A stretch of 64,000 nt of DNA from Psychrobacter celer (GCF_016107555.1 NZ_JABASU010000009.1:26823-90822), one strand, 5' to 3'. Counted from the stretch's first letter, positions 26,559 to 36,654 are shown. Notes: generated by a model not told the origin, from the letters alone. Numbers and translations are program-made.

Positions 26559-27743
26559 TTACAATACCGCTTTGGGGTATGAGCCAAGTATACGCAAATC
26601 TTTTACCAGTGGACGAATATCGGCAATCGCCGCGCTCACGTTTGGCGCATCAATATGACCATTCATATCGATAAAGAACACATAAGCCCATTTATTCGGG
26701 CGCTCAGGACGCGTCTCGATACTGGTCATCGATACCCCATGATAAGACAGTGGCTTTAGGATTTCGATAAGTGCCCCTGCTTTGTCGTGTGCCGATACCA
26801 CGATAGAGGTTTTGTCTTGGCCTGATGGCGCAATCGCCTCGTGACCGATGATAAGAAAACGTGTGGTGTTGCTAGGATTGTCTTCTATATTGGTATACAG
26901 CTTGTGTAGATCATATTCTGCTGCAGCAACGTCCCCTGCGATAGCGGCAGAATGCCACTCGTTTTTGAGGCGACGCGCCGCCTCTCCGTTGCTCGATACG
27001 GCCACACGCTCGACGTTTGGAAAGTTGACATCAAGCCAATGACGGCACTGAGCCAATGACTGCTGGTGCGAATAAATACGGCTGAGACTATCGACCTTGG
27101 TGTGCTCAGCGACCAAGAAGTTTTGGTGAATAGGCAGCTCAACTTCACCGATGATTTTTAAAGAAGAGGACAAAAAGCCATCTAGCGTGTGATTGACCAC
27201 CCCTTCTGAAGAGTTTTCAACAGGTACCACGCCATACATCGCTGTGCCCGCTTCGACTTCGCGAAACACATCGGTGATGGTGGTCATCGGCATGGTATCC
27301 GCGGCTTTGCCAAAGTGTTTGAGCGCAGCTGCATGGGTAAAGGTACCAACAGGCCCTAAAAAGGCGATGCGCTGCGGTGCTTCTAAGTCCAAGCATACAG
27401 ACATAATCTCACGAAACAGACGGGCCATTTTTTCGTCAGCGATAGGGCCAGTATTGCGCTCCATGACGGCTTTTAGTACTTGCGCCTCTCGCTCTGGACG
27501 ATAAAAAATAGGGTTGCTGTCAGTTGCGGCGGCGGCATTATTCGCGAGGTGTTCTTTTTTGACGACAGCCACTTGCTGAGCCAATTTGGCACGATCATTG
27601 ATCAACGTTTGAATTTTGCAGTCTACTGCATCGATACTTTGACGAATATTGTCCAAAAACGCTTTTTCGGTTGCGGCATCGTTTGTGTCTGTCGTGGTTT
27701 GATTGGAGTTATTCATATGTTGTTCTGGTGACTGCTCACTCAT
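26559..27743 (-). CDS. pheA: Bifunctional chorismate mutase / prephenate dehydratase
   Basis: A P-protein of 394 aa. The AroQ-type chorismate mutase domain (residues ~28-115; IRQSIDAVDCKIQTLINDRAKL) is followed by prephenate dehydratase (IAFLGPVGTFTHAAALKHFG, VPVENSSEGVVNHTLDGF, TTRFLIIG) and a C-terminal ACT domain (KAGALIEILKPLSYHGVSMT and TSIETRPERPNKW). The ACT motif is ETRP rather than the common ESRP, which may affect phenylalanine feedback binding. It is the first gene of the aromatic block, with AAGGATGGGCGG before the ATG. Confidence 0.95.
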   Translation of the reverse strand: MSEQSPEQHMNNSNQTTTDTNDAATEKAFLDNIRQSIDAVDCKIQTLINDRAKLAQQVAVVKKEHLANNAAAATDSNPIFYRPEREAQVLKAVMERNTGPIADEKMARLFREIMSVCLDLEAPQRIAFLGPVGTFTHAAALKHFGKAADTMPMTTITDVFREVEAGTAMYGVVPVENSSEGVVNHTLDGFLSSSLKIIGEVELPIHQNFLVAEHTKVDSLSRIYSHQQSLAQCRHWLDVNFPNVERVAVSSNGEAARRLKNEWHSAAIAGDVAAAEYDLHKLYTNIEDNPSNTTRFLIIGHEAIAPSGQDKTSIVVSAHDKAGALIEILKPLSYHGVSMTSIETRPERPNKWAYVFFIDMNGHIDAPNVSAAIADIRPLVKDLRILGSYPKAVL

Positions 27744-28304
27744 TACCGCCCATCCTTTTTAGATTTTTTACTGTTGAAATTTTTGACCAGCTTTTAGCTA
27801 TTGGGTCTGACATCATCGGTGTTAATAGCTTGCTATAGCGACATGATAAAACAACAGTCTATCAAGACACCGTCTGCTTTTGCTCTTATCCGATTTTGCC
27901 ATGCTATTTTTTGACTTATCGATAATATCTCAAGCTGCTCATACCACTGTCGCATAGCAGGTGACCGGCTCTACTATAACAAAAACGGCGCGCAGTGCCC
28001 ACGGGTAATCGTGTGCAATCGCATGTAATGTCGCGCCACTCTTATCAGCTGCCCATATCATCTCGTCCATAGTATAGTCGATTCAAAATAATTGTGGTAC
28101 AGCGTCAGCAAATGAGAATGCTGATCAGCTAATATTGACCTGACTATAGCACAGTTGTGCCCTTGTCTTTTGTCGTCCATCACACTATGAGGCAACAGAG
28201 GCTCAAAACTATGTTACAGTTTAATACCAATCCCTCATCTTACGACAAAAACAAAACCACCCTGTGATTGATAACATCACGTCACTAAAAAAAAAGGATC
28301 TCTA
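27744..28304. other. Divergent non-coding region between pheA and transaldolase
   Basis: The 561-bp spacer must carry promoters for pheA (minus) and tal (plus). I found no leader peptide with repeated Phe codons and no clear attenuator hairpin on the minus strand. No ORF was supported; AAAAAGGAT immediately precedes the tal start. Confidence 0.6.
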
Positions 28305-29246
28305 ATGAGCGCATTACAACAGCTTCGTACCATGACCACCATTGTCGCTGATACTGGCGATCTGGCCGCCATTGCGCGCTTAAAACCCATCGACGCCACC
28401 ACCAACCCAAGCTTGATCACCAAAGCTCTCATCCACCCTGACAACCAAGGCATGCTGGCAGAGACCATGAGCCGCCATAATGGCGATGTCGATGCGGTTA
28501 TAGATGCACTGACCGTCCAAGTTGGCTGTGATATTTTGGCACTGATCGAGGGACGAGTATCTACCGAAGTCGACGCGCGCTTGTCTTATGACACCAAAGC
28601 GACGATCGATAAGGCCATGGCGTTTATGGAGGCGTATCAAAAGGCAGGAATCGATCCTCAGCGCGTCTTGATCAAAATGGCCGCCACCTGGCAAGGCATC
28701 GAGGCGGCGCGCTACCTCGAAACCCAAGGCATCCATTGTAACTTGACGCTTTTATTCGGTCAGCATCAAGCCATTGCCTGTGCTGATGCTGGCGTGACGC
28801 TGATCTCGCCTTTTGTGGGTCGTATTTTAGACTGGCAAAAACGCCAGCAAAACCGCCAAAATGTGCCCGCCTCCGATGATATGGGCGTAAAATCGGTCAA
28901 GCTGATTTATCAGTATTACAAGCAGCACGGCTATGGCACTCAAGTCATGGGCGCAAGCTTCCGCTCTACTGAGCAAATACTGGCGTTGGCAGGCTGTGAT
29001 TTATTGACCATCGCGCCAAACCTTATCGACGAGCTTGCCGCCATGGACACACAAGTAGAGCGTCAGCTATCGCCCAGCATGTCTATGGCGCTAGATGAGA
29101 TGACCCGCGTCAGTCTAACTCACGAAGAATTCAGCGCCGCCTACCAACAAGACACCGTGACACAAGACCTGCTACCAAAGGGCATTGATGGCTTTATCAC
29201 TGCTCGTGATGAGCTGGCCAAGACACTGGCGGCCATCCGTGAGTAA
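28305..29246 (+). CDS. tal: Transaldolase
   Basis: A class I aldolase of 313 aa (EC 2.2.1.2) in the non-oxidative pentose phosphate pathway, exchanging a dihydroxyacetone unit between sedoheptulose-7-P and glyceraldehyde-3-P. N-terminal TNPSLITKA (DATTNPS) is the family opening; Lys124 in RVLIKMAATWQG is the Schiff-base residue, and GASFRSTEQI and LTIAPNLIDEL lie in the C-terminal half. It matches E. coli TalB (317 aa) in length. It appears to be a single-gene unit. Confidence 0.96.
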   Translation: MSALQQLRTMTTIVADTGDLAAIARLKPIDATTNPSLITKALIHPDNQGMLAETMSRHNGDVDAVIDALTVQVGCDILALIEGRVSTEVDARLSYDTKATIDKAMAFMEAYQKAGIDPQRVLIKMAATWQGIEAARYLETQGIHCNLTLLFGQHQAIACADAGVTLISPFVGRILDWQKRQQNRQNVPASDDMGVKSVKLIYQYYKQHGYGTQVMGASFRSTEQILALAGCDLLTIAPNLIDELAAMDTQVERQLSPSMSMALDEMTRVSLTHEEFSAAYQQDTVTQDLLPKGIDGFITARDELAKTLAAIRE

Positions 29247-29342
29247 CTTGTCAGGCCGTGACCTGTCATAAAAGATATTTGCCTGCCGATAACAACTTGG
29301 CTATTATGGCCTACTTCAAACAACCAGAAGCAAGGCTTAAGT

Positions 29343-29846
29343 ATGAAACGGCTATCAGTGTTATTGGCAGGCAGTGCTTTGGCACTCAGCGCACAAGCAG
29401 TGAACTGGTCAGAGGTGTCCGAGAGTCATTCTGGCTCGGTTTTTAGTGTGGACTTAGATTCTATCGAGCGCTCTGATATTAGCATCATAGATGAAAAGCG
29501 TGTCGAAAATATCACCGTCTCAATCCGTCGAACCTACCCCCCACAAGCCAAAAAAAACATAGCAAAAGACAAAGAGGCTGCAAAAGAAGAAAATGCGGAA
29601 ACAGCGCCTTTTAAAGAAAAACCCATCCATCATAGCGACCAGCAGCTACTGATCTCTTGTAAAGACGCCAGCTACTATCGGCGTGCTTATGTCAATTACG
29701 CGGCCAATGACAAAGTCATAAAGTCTTGGCAGTCAGATAAACCCATTTTGACCACAAAAGATTTCAAAATCACCAGCCCTAAGACGATCGGGCGCGCCCT
29801 CGTAGAATACAGCTGCAAAAACCACGAACAACAAAAAACGGCTTAA
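29343..29846 (+). CDS. Small secreted protein, possibly surface-adhesin E-like
   Basis: A 167-aa protein with a Sec signal peptide (MKRLSVLLAGSALALSAQA, cleavage after Ala19). The mature part begins NWSEVSESHSGSVFSVDLDSIERSD, followed by a beta-rich region with conserved-looking RRTYPP, a lysine/glutamate-rich insert (~residues 77-97), and Cys near DASYYRR and in the C-terminal EYSCKNH that could form a disulfide. The W-x3-x-S and D-x-DSI pattern recalls the small surface-adhesin protein E family, but I am not certain. A strong bidirectional terminator follows. Confidence 0.6.
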   Translation: MKRLSVLLAGSALALSAQAVNWSEVSESHSGSVFSVDLDSIERSDISIIDEKRVENITVSIRRTYPPQAKKNIAKDKEAAKEENAETAPFKEKPIHHSDQQLLISCKDASYYRRAYVNYAANDKVIKSWQSDKPILTTKDFKITSPKTIGRALVEYSCKNHEQQKTA

Positions 29847-29907
29847 TTTAGCATGGGCTTTATGCCATGTGTCTTAAATACCGTGTATCTTAAATAGCTA
29901 TGTTGAA

Positions 29908-29946
29908 AAAAAGCGCGCTGATTATATCAGCATCAGCGCGCTTTTT
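29908..29946. terminator. Bidirectional rho-independent terminator
   Basis: A perfect 14-bp stem (29908-29921 with 29933-29946) with A-run before and T-run after. It ends the secreted-protein gene on plus and apt on minus. Confidence 0.9.
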
Positions 29947-29950
29947 GATT

Positions 29951-30517
29951 TTAGGCTTTTAGTACCGTATAAACGGGTACTGGAAACGCTCCATGCAGCG
30001 CCACCAAATCGAGTAATACCAGCGCCCCGACCACGGTGTGACCTGCTGAGCGACAAAGCTCGTAAGCGGTGTTCAAGGTGCCACCAGTTGCCAAAATATC
30101 ATCGACCAACAATACCCGCTCAGGCGGTAGATTGTTTTGCATCTCAAGGGTGTCTTTACCATACTCAAGCGCATAAGCCTTATTGGCTACAGGTGGCGGC
30201 AACTTACCAGGCTTACGCAGCAATATCATACCCTTACCCAAATGCCCTGCTAGCAAGCTGGCAAAGACAAACCCACGCGCCTCGACCGCACCCAAACAAT
30301 CGACCTCATCCAGACAGCCTTCTGGTAAAGCGGCCAGCAGCGCATCGATGACCGCATCAACGTGACTGCGCAGTAACGGGGTTATGTCATAAAAATCAAT
30401 GCCGACTTTTGGAAAGTCTGGTACGGTGCGAATGATCTGCCAAAAAGGATGATCAGTATTGAGCACGGCTGATGGCTGGTTTTCGGTATTGGTAGAGGTA
30501 GCGGCATTGATGCTCAT
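29951..30517 (-). CDS. apt: Adenine phosphoribosyltransferase
   Basis: Purine salvage enzyme (EC 2.4.2.7): adenine + PRPP to AMP. The PRPP-binding loop RVLLVDDILATGGTL is intact; the N-terminal FPKVGIDFYDITPLL and GAVEARGFVFASLLA segments are specific to Apt. It has 188 aa including a Ser/Thr/Asn-rich extension of about 20 residues. AAGGG lies 6 nt before the ATG. It is monocistronic and shares a terminator with the convergent neighbour. Confidence 0.95.
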   Translation of the reverse strand: MSINAATSTNTENQPSAVLNTDHPFWQIIRTVPDFPKVGIDFYDITPLLRSHVDAVIDALLAALPEGCLDEVDCLGAVEARGFVFASLLAGHLGKGMILLRKPGKLPPPVANKAYALEYGKDTLEMQNNLPPERVLLVDDILATGGTLNTAYELCRSAGHTVVGALVLLDLVALHGAFPVPVYTVLKA

Positions 30518-30861
30518 GAGGACCCTTAGCGTGTATGACTTTAATGATAACTGGTGTGAATTTTTCGGCCGTTATTGTAGCATAATTGACCCAATTAATA
30601 CGCTAAAGCATCGGCTATTATCAGCCTCGGTCTGCACAAAACCGCGACGCTTGACTTGATAAAAATCTCACAATCTCAATATACAAGTGTAAACTTAACT
30701 ATGAAAATAACGGTTATATGCTAAACTACGTGCGTTTTTGCTGTCTAAGCGCTGACCGTTATATGGACACTTGCACACTGTCGTGACGCCCAGTCATTAG
30801 CCCTTGGCATGACTGGCGCGCTAAAAAACGGTCACACTAGAAATAATCGATAGGACTTTTT
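30518..30861. other. Divergent spacer between apt and rubredoxin
   Basis: This 344-bp region has two copies of gttatatg in similar contexts (near 30712 and 30758) and an 8-bp dyad ccagtcat...atgactgg (30790-30797 with 30809-30816) about 45 bp upstream of the rubredoxin start. These are candidate regulatory sites only. Confidence 0.4.
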
Positions 30862-31026
30862 ATGAAACGTTATGAATGTATTGTCTGCGGCTGGATATAC
30901 GACGAAGCACTTGGCTGCCCAGAAGAAGGCATCGCCCCTGGTACCAAATGGGAAGATATCCCTGATGACTGGACATGTCCTGAGTGCGGTGTGGGCAAAC
31001 TCGATTTTGAGATGCTTGAGCTGTAG
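30862..31026 (+). CDS. rubA: Rubredoxin
   Basis: A 54-aa one-iron electron-transfer protein. Two CxxCG-type knuckles, CIVCG (Cys6, Cys9) and CPECG (Cys39, Cys42), ligate the Fe(SCys)4 centre; Trp-rich WIYDE and [11 protein letters not shown] are the standard hydrophobic core. Such rubredoxins pass electrons to alkane hydroxylase or act in oxidative stress defence; neither partner is visible here. The ATG at 30862 has TAGGA upstream. An alpha/beta hydrolase starts 26 bp downstream and may be co-transcribed. Confidence 0.95.
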   Translation: MKRYECIVCGWIYDEALGCPEEGIAPGTKWEDIPDDWTCPECGVGKLDFEMLEL

Positions 31027-31052
31027 TAGACGACCTCTGATTAGGACACTTC

Positions 31053-32108
31053 ATGACACAATCAAATAACATCAATAGCGCCAGATCCCAAGCAAGCCCA
31101 GATCCAAGCCTAGATGAGAATGTGAGCCACTATCCTACGCCTGAGTGGCAAAAGTTTGGCGCACATCAGTGGCATGACTCTGATCTGAGTGACCAGTTGC
31201 ATCAAGCGATGATCGATATCGGTGATGGTATCGAGCTTTGTGTGGAAGCAGGCGGTAACCCAAACCACCCACCCTTGCTCATGGTCATGGGGCTTGGCTC
31301 ACAAATGATATTTTGGCCAGAAAACTTTATAAAACGCCTCATTGATGCCGGTTTTTTTGTGATTCGTTTTGACAATCGTGATATTGGTCTATCGTCTAAA
31401 GTGCAAATTGACGGCCTACCGCGTATCAGTCAGCTAAAGATGATGATGCGTCTGCAAACAGGGCTCTCTAACAAGAGCGCGCAAGTGGCCTATAATTTGA
31501 CCGACATGGCCGAAGACACCGCCCGTCTTATAAAGGCGTTGCAGCTGGGTAAAACCCATCTGCTTGGCGCATCTATGGGCGGGATGATTGCCCAAATCGT
31601 GGCCGCTCGCTATCCAAGCTTGGTACAGCGAATGGCTCTGATGTTTACCACCACCAATCGTGCATTTTTAAGACCACCCAAACCTCGGCAGCTATACACC
31701 CTTATCAACCGCCCTGAGAGTCACTCTGAGCGTGATATCGTGCGTCATAGCGTCTGGTTTATGAAGACGGTTGGCACGCCAGGGCATGTCAATGTGCGCA
31801 TGGTGCGTGAGATTGCCAAAATTCGCTATCAGCGCAGCTTTCATCCGCTCGGGACCGTGCAGCAGCTAAATGCTATTTTGGCATCTGGCTCTATTAGCCG
31901 CTATAGCAAACAAGTCAAAGCCCCAACCATTGTGTTACATGGTAGCGCCGATGGCCTCCTGCCAGCATCGCAAGGGCGCGTGGTGGCGAAGACCATCCCC
32001 AATGCCAAGTTTTATCTGATTGAGGGCATGGCACACGATATTCCTGAGTATTATCAGCCTTATATGGTGGATCTGATCAGTAATCATCTGTTGGCGCATC
32101 GCTCTTAA
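31053..32108 (+). CDS. Alpha/beta hydrolase
   Basis: A 351-aa cytosolic alpha/beta-fold hydrolase. The nucleophile elbow GASMGGM, the oxyanion region VMGLGSQMIFW, the acid in HGSADGLLPA and the histidine in EGMAHDIPEYY form a complete triad set. A cap region lies between. The substrate cannot be read; the closest described relatives are esterases/lipases and haloperoxidase-like proteins. It follows rubredoxin by 26 bp, and the pair ends in a clear terminator. Confidence 0.85.
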   Translation: MTQSNNINSARSQASPDPSLDENVSHYPTPEWQKFGAHQWHDSDLSDQLHQAMIDIGDGIELCVEAGGNPNHPPLLMVMGLGSQMIFWPENFIKRLIDAGFFVIRFDNRDIGLSSKVQIDGLPRISQLKMMMRLQTGLSNKSAQVAYNLTDMAEDTARLIKALQLGKTHLLGASMGGMIAQIVAARYPSLVQRMALMFTTTNRAFLRPPKPRQLYTLINRPESHSERDIVRHSVWFMKTVGTPGHVNVRMVREIAKIRYQRSFHPLGTVQQLNAILASGSISRYSKQVKAPTIVLHGSADGLLPASQGRVVAKTIPNAKFYLIEGMAHDIPEYYQPYMVDLISNHLLAHRS

Positions 32109-32138
32109 AGGTTATTTAAAAAGCGCGTACGTCTGAAC

Positions 32139-32183
32139 AAGCGTGTAAGTTTGACTGTCAAAGACAAGCTTGCACGCTTTTTT
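32139..32183 (+). terminator. Rho-independent terminator after the hydrolase gene
   Basis: A 15-bp stem with two G-T pairs (32139-32153 with 32165-32179) is followed by a run of six T. Confidence 0.85.
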
Positions 32184-32260
32184 ATGCCTGCTTAAGTTAT
32201 TTATATTTGCTGAATTTTTTATGCCTACTTAGGTATCGCCATGGGGCAAAAACAAACGGC

Positions 32261-33253
32261 TCAATCACAGCCAACGCTGCTGCCTGTTTTATCAATACAC
32301 ATTTTATTGCCATTTTTTAGATTACCGATCCATGCTTTGCCATCGACAAACACAAACGAGGGCTTGCCTTGATAAGTATCACTTGCCGACACGCCACTGT
32401 CTGCAAACCGAAACGGAATCAACAGCTCACCACCAAGATTGACAAAGCCCCAATCTTCATTGATACGTACGCCCGCCATGCCTTCAGAGAAGGGACGCAC
32501 CTCATCAAATGAGTAGGTAATCATGGTGACATTTTGGTCATCGACAAAGCCCCATTTACCATCTTGCTGACGCGGCTGTAGTGTGGTAAATGGACTGATG
32601 GGCGGCGTGGATGGCGACTGACGCGCTTGCGGCGGCTTGTGGTTATTGTCAGCAGGCTCTTTTGCCACATTGCCACTTTTATCCAGCCAACTGATGTTAT
32701 TGCTTTTACGCACACGGGTGATGCCGCCGCGATAATCAGCCACCTCACTAAACGATGACGAAAATGGCACGACGGTTCTGTTGGCGGTATTGATGACGCC
32801 ATAGTTGCCGTCCTTTTTTACGACGATACGCCCTTCTGATACCGGCCGCGCCCAGCCTTGACGCTCTTTTAGCATATCGTACATAGCAGGCACCACTTCT
32901 CGCCCTTTCATATTGAGATATCCGACATGACCGTTACGCAGTACGGGCAGCAGCCCCTCTGAAAGGTTATCGGCGTCGACCTTTTGATAACGTGATAGAT
33001 CGACGATGCGCTTGCCTTTGTTGTCAATCAAGGCCACAGGCGCGCCAAAATCTTTGACGGCTAAAAACAAGCCACTGCTGGCGGTACAAGAGACGTTTTT
33101 GTAGTAGCTTTTGGGGATTTTACAGCTGGCGGCTTGTGCTTGCGGTATCACCAGTAACGCACTGACAATGCTAACGCCAGCCGTACACCGCAACATCATT
33201 GTCCAAAGGTTAGATACTACAGGGCGCGGTTTTGATAAAGAACATCGAAACAT
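32261..33253 (-). CDS. Secreted WG-repeat protein
   Basis: The ATG at 33253 is preceded by TTAGG, so I prefer it over a TTG five codons upstream. A hydrophobic signal segment ends IPQAQA, with cleavage before ASCKIP. The mature protein has WG-type beta repeats: GHVGYLNMKGREVVPAMYD, DGNYGVINTANRTVVPF, DGKWGFVDDQN and EDWGFVNLGGELLIPFRF, each a short strand pair of about 30-40 residues. A Pro/Ser/Thr/Gln linker splits the array in two. Paired Cys occur at both ends (KIPKSYYKNVSC; MCIDKTGSSVGC). Function unknown; a periplasmic or surface binding role is likely. Confidence 0.8.
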   Translation of the reverse strand: MFRCSLSKPRPVVSNLWTMMLRCTAGVSIVSALLVIPQAQAASCKIPKSYYKNVSCTASSGLFLAVKDFGAPVALIDNKGKRIVDLSRYQKVDADNLSEGLLPVLRNGHVGYLNMKGREVVPAMYDMLKERQGWARPVSEGRIVVKKDGNYGVINTANRTVVPFSSSFSEVADYRGGITRVRKSNNISWLDKSGNVAKEPADNNHKPPQARQSPSTPPISPFTTLQPRQQDGKWGFVDDQNVTMITYSFDEVRPFSEGMAGVRINEDWGFVNLGGELLIPFRFADSGVSASDTYQGKPSFVFVDGKAWIGNLKNGNKMCIDKTGSSVGCD

Positions 33254-33442
33254 AATAAACCTAAGCAAATGTCATTTATTGGCATAATTATATACACAGG
33301 GGTCGTCGTTTAGATAGCCTTGTCTGCTATCTCATAGAATAATTGTCGCTGAGCCATTTCATTTTGGGGGCAAAACCTCGACAATAGCTTAATCGCTGTA
33401 AAATGCTTTTTTATCATCATCCCATTCATATAAGGAGACACT

Positions 33443-34381
33443 ATGGCTATGGCCATCGCCGCATCCCGCTCTGCCCCTATCGGTTTAGTCGTAGGCTGTA
33501 TTATTTTTGGTTTAGGTAGCCTGATCGTCGCTCATGTCGATATCGGTGGTTGGGCGATGTCGTTTTGGCGCTTGGCCATCTCTGGTATCGTTTTTGCCGT
33601 ATTGGCCAAAATCATGGGACAACGCTTGCCGCGCTCAGGACGCGCAATTTTTTATGCGTTGTTATCAGGGGCGTTTTTGGGATTGGATTTGGCACTTTGG
33701 CATGAGAGTATTTATGCGGTCGGCCCTGGTATCTCTACCCTGCTCAATAGCTTACAGATCTTTTTCTTAGCAGCGATTGGGTTTTTGTATTTCAATGAGC
33801 GTCAATCTATTGTACAGCTGATTAGTTTGTTTTTGGCAATGCTCGGTGTGGCGATGATTGGTAGCCCGGAGTTTGCCCATAACAGTGCAGCGACGTGGGG
33901 GTTTGTCACTGGTATCGTCTCGGGCGCTATGCTAGCGGCATCGATGACCTTTATCCGTAAGACGCACGATACTGAGCCAACGCCGATATTTATGCTCATG
34001 CAGCTGATCAGTATCGGCGGGGTGCTGGCGATGGTTGTGCCAATGTGGGTGTCTGATCAAGGCAGTATCTTGCCCAATACTTGGGCGGAGATTGGCTGGA
34101 TATTGGTCTATGGTACGGTGATGCAGTGCTTGGCATGGGGACTCATTGCTTACTCTATTCCCAAGCTGTCACTGGCCTTGACGGGGTTACTATTGCTCTC
34201 TGAGCCTATCGCCGCTTTGGTGATTGATTATAGCTGGCTGGACAAACCCATCAATACTTTACAGTGGGCTGGTGCGTTACTCACCATGTTTGCTATTTAT
34301 TTGGGTTCACTCAAACCAAAGCCACGCGCCCTACGCCGTTATCGTTTTTTTTCGCGGTTTTATAAACGCGACTATAAATAA
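33443..34381 (+). CDS. EamA/DMT-family transporter
   Basis: A ten-helix inner membrane protein of 312 aa with two EamA repeats; the first ends near YFNERQSIVQLI, the second near LSEPIAALVIDY, where the conserved Glu lies. The family exports metabolites or amino acids, and no substrate can be assigned. GGAG lies 6 nt upstream of the ATG. The C-terminus is very basic (KPKPRALRRYRFF), consistent with a cytoplasmic tail. It ends at a strong bidirectional terminator. Confidence 0.87.
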   Translation: MAMAIAASRSAPIGLVVGCIIFGLGSLIVAHVDIGGWAMSFWRLAISGIVFAVLAKIMGQRLPRSGRAIFYALLSGAFLGLDLALWHESIYAVGPGISTLLNSLQIFFLAAIGFLYFNERQSIVQLISLFLAMLGVAMIGSPEFAHNSAATWGFVTGIVSGAMLAASMTFIRKTHDTEPTPIFMLMQLISIGGVLAMVVPMWVSDQGSILPNTWAEIGWILVYGTVMQCLAWGLIAYSIPKLSLALTGLLLLSEPIAALVIDYSWLDKPINTLQWAGALLTMFAIYLGSLKPKPRALRRYRFFSRFYKRDYK

Positions 34382-34430
34382 TCTCTGTCTGCTACTTATC
34401 ATCATCTATTGCTCCCCTAAACGCACTACA

Positions 34431-34467
34431 AAAAACGCCCATACTATAATAGTATGGGCGTTTTTTT
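34431..34467. terminator. Bidirectional rho-independent terminator
   Basis: A perfect 15-bp stem (34431-34445 with 34451-34465) with a 5-nt loop and T/A runs on both sides, serving the EamA gene and the convergent uracil permease gene. Confidence 0.9.
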
Positions 34468-34481
34468 GACCAGTATACGGC

Positions 34482-35930
34482 CTATTTGGCCGCTGCGCTA
34501 GTGTCAGCGTTTTTGTCAGAGCCTTTATTAAACAACACATTTAACACGATAGCAGCCAAAGTTGCCGTGCCGATGCCGCCCAAATCAAACCCGCCTAAGT
34601 GCAAGCTAAAGTTACCTGTCCCCATAATGACAGTAACAGCCGCGATAATCAGATTGCTGTTTTTGCTAAAATCGATGTGATTGTCGATCCAAATCTTTGC
34701 CCCTGCAATCGCGATCAGGCCAAACACCACGATAGAAGCACCGCCTAATAAGGCCGCTGGTATCGTCTGAATAATGGCACCAAACTTTGGCGATAAGCCC
34801 AGCAAAATAGCCACCAACCCTGCCACGACAAATATCGTCGTGCTATAGACCTTGGTTACGGCCATGACACCGATGTTTTCGGCATAGGTAGTGACACCAG
34901 TGCCACCAAACCCTGCCGAAAACGTCGTGGCCAGCCCATCTGCAAAAAACGCGCGGCCCATATAAGGCGTCACCCGCGCTTTTGTCATACCCTCAACTGC
35001 CTTAAAGTGTCCTAAGTTTTCGGCGACTAGGATAAATGCCACCGGCGCGATAAGAATAATGGCGCTCATCTCAAAGCTTGGGGCATGAATCGTTGGTAGC
35101 CCAAACCACGATGCGGCGGCGACACCACTAAAATCAATCGCCGTGCCGAAGCCCAAAACATTGGTCATCACAAAATAGGCCACATAAGACAAGATCAAGC
35201 CCACCAGCAACAGCAAGCGGCGCAGCATACCACGGGTAAAGACCGCCACCCCACTGATGAGTAATACCGTCAACGTCGCCATCCAAGCATCAAACTGATT
35301 GGCCGACACCCCTTGGATGGTCACTGGCGCTAGGTTTAGACCGATAATCATCACAATAGCTCCTGTGACAATGGGCGGCATCAAGCGTTCAATCCAGCCA
35401 GTGCCCGTCTTCATCACCAATAGCCCAATCAGCGCATAGACGATACCACATGCCATGATACCGCCTAAAGCGACACTCAAATTATCATTGAACCCTGCCC
35501 CTGCATAAGCGGTCACTGCAATGACAGGTCCGATGAACGCAAAGCTTGAGCCCAGATAACTTGGCATACGCCCGCCTGTGATCATAAAAAACATCACAGT
35601 ACAGATGCCCGACATCAAGATAGCCAGATTGGGGTCAAATCCCATCAAAAGCGGTGCCAACACCGTCGCCCCAAACATGGCAAAGGTATGCTGCACCCCT
35701 AACAAGACGCTTTTTGAAGGCGGTAGATATTCATTGATACCGACAGGATCGCGGTCCAAGTCGCCTTTATAAGGTCGCCATGTCGGAAACCAGCGGCCAT
35801 TGTCAAAATCTGAATGAAGCGGCTGACCCATGGCTGCTGGGTCGATACCCGCCGCCTCTAAGGCGTTTTGTGCCGGCTTATCTTGAGCGCTTTTTTGGGA
35901 AGATGAAGGATGTTCTGTTGGCGATGACAT
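34482..35930 (-). CDS. uraA: Uracil permease (NCS2 family)
   Basis: A nucleobase:H+ symporter of 482 aa with about 14 transmembrane spans. LVAENLGHFKAVEG and GTGVTTYAENIGVMAVTKVYS carry the two glutamates that bind uracil in UraA; the latter matches the uracil rather than xanthine branch. A hydrophilic N-terminal extension of about 70 residues, rich in Ser, Pro and Gln, precedes the core and is not part of E. coli UraA (429 aa). AGGA lies before the ATG. Confidence 0.88.
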   Translation of the reverse strand: MSSPTEHPSSSQKSAQDKPAQNALEAAGIDPAAMGQPLHSDFDNGRWFPTWRPYKGDLDRDPVGINEYLPPSKSVLLGVQHTFAMFGATVLAPLLMGFDPNLAILMSGICTVMFFMITGGRMPSYLGSSFAFIGPVIAVTAYAGAGFNDNLSVALGGIMACGIVYALIGLLVMKTGTGWIERLMPPIVTGAIVMIIGLNLAPVTIQGVSANQFDAWMATLTVLLISGVAVFTRGMLRRLLLLVGLILSYVAYFVMTNVLGFGTAIDFSGVAAASWFGLPTIHAPSFEMSAIILIAPVAFILVAENLGHFKAVEGMTKARVTPYMGRAFFADGLATTFSAGFGGTGVTTYAENIGVMAVTKVYSTTIFVVAGLVAILLGLSPKFGAIIQTIPAALLGGASIVVFGLIAIAGAKIWIDNHIDFSKNSNLIIAAVTVIMGTGNFSLHLGGFDLGGIGTATLAAIVLNVLFNKGSDKNADTSAAAK

Positions 35931-36654
35931 GCGCGCGTCCTATGTGAGCTGGAGTGATGAGGAAAAACAAGGGCGTGTCTCAATTTTAGTCAATAGCTAC
36001 TTACTTAGCCTAAAAATAAAAACACTTTAATAGAATGATACTATGCAGCAATATTTTGATTTATAACATCATGATTTATAACACAAATCGACTATTTTTC
36101 TTTTTTTCTATTGAGACTTATTCTTTTATATTTCTTGCTAGCAAACCAAAAGTATTATTTGTTATGATGTCTGTGTTTTACCGGATGTGACAGGGTCGAT
36201 ATGTTGCCGATATGTTCAATAGTTAATTCTAAATAAAACAGATACATTATATGTCAACATGGAACTGGTATAGATTTTCCTTGCGTGCCGTACCTGTGCT
36301 GCTCGATGCTGCGTAAAACTCATCCCAGTCATACTGTGTCGTTTTTATACTGAACTCACTATACTAAATATCTAAGTTGGCGCTGTCCTACTGTCCATCA
36401 GCCTATCAACTACTGACTTACAGGATGTTACACAACCGTTGGCTGGAAGCATAATAACGGAGTTTCTTATTAAATAAAAGTTATTATTCAGCGGCTATTT
36501 TTGTTCTTCGACTCCCATACAACCACCACCACTGCGCTATATGCACCGTATATAGGTGATTATCGGTAGTGGCTGGCTATTATATATTGACTCAAAGTGC
36601 GTAAAGCAGGCTATCTTGTCTGCCCAATCACTGATGACTTTTTGGTAATTTATT
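35931..36654. other. Long non-coding region with family A repeat
   Basis: The 724-bp spacer lies between divergent uraA and sdaA. It contains a family A repeat (36227-36365) and near its left end agggcgtgtctcaatttta (35970-35988), which resembles the end sequence seen at 43962. The rest is AT-rich and without a supported ORF. Confidence 0.6.
36227..36365 (-). repeat. Family A dispersed palindromic repeat, copy 2 (inverted)
   Basis: The reverse complement matches 19296-19442 along its full length with scattered substitutions and one 8-bp length difference. Full-length similarity including outer flanks suggests a mobile or recombined unit, not chance palindromes. Confidence 0.85.
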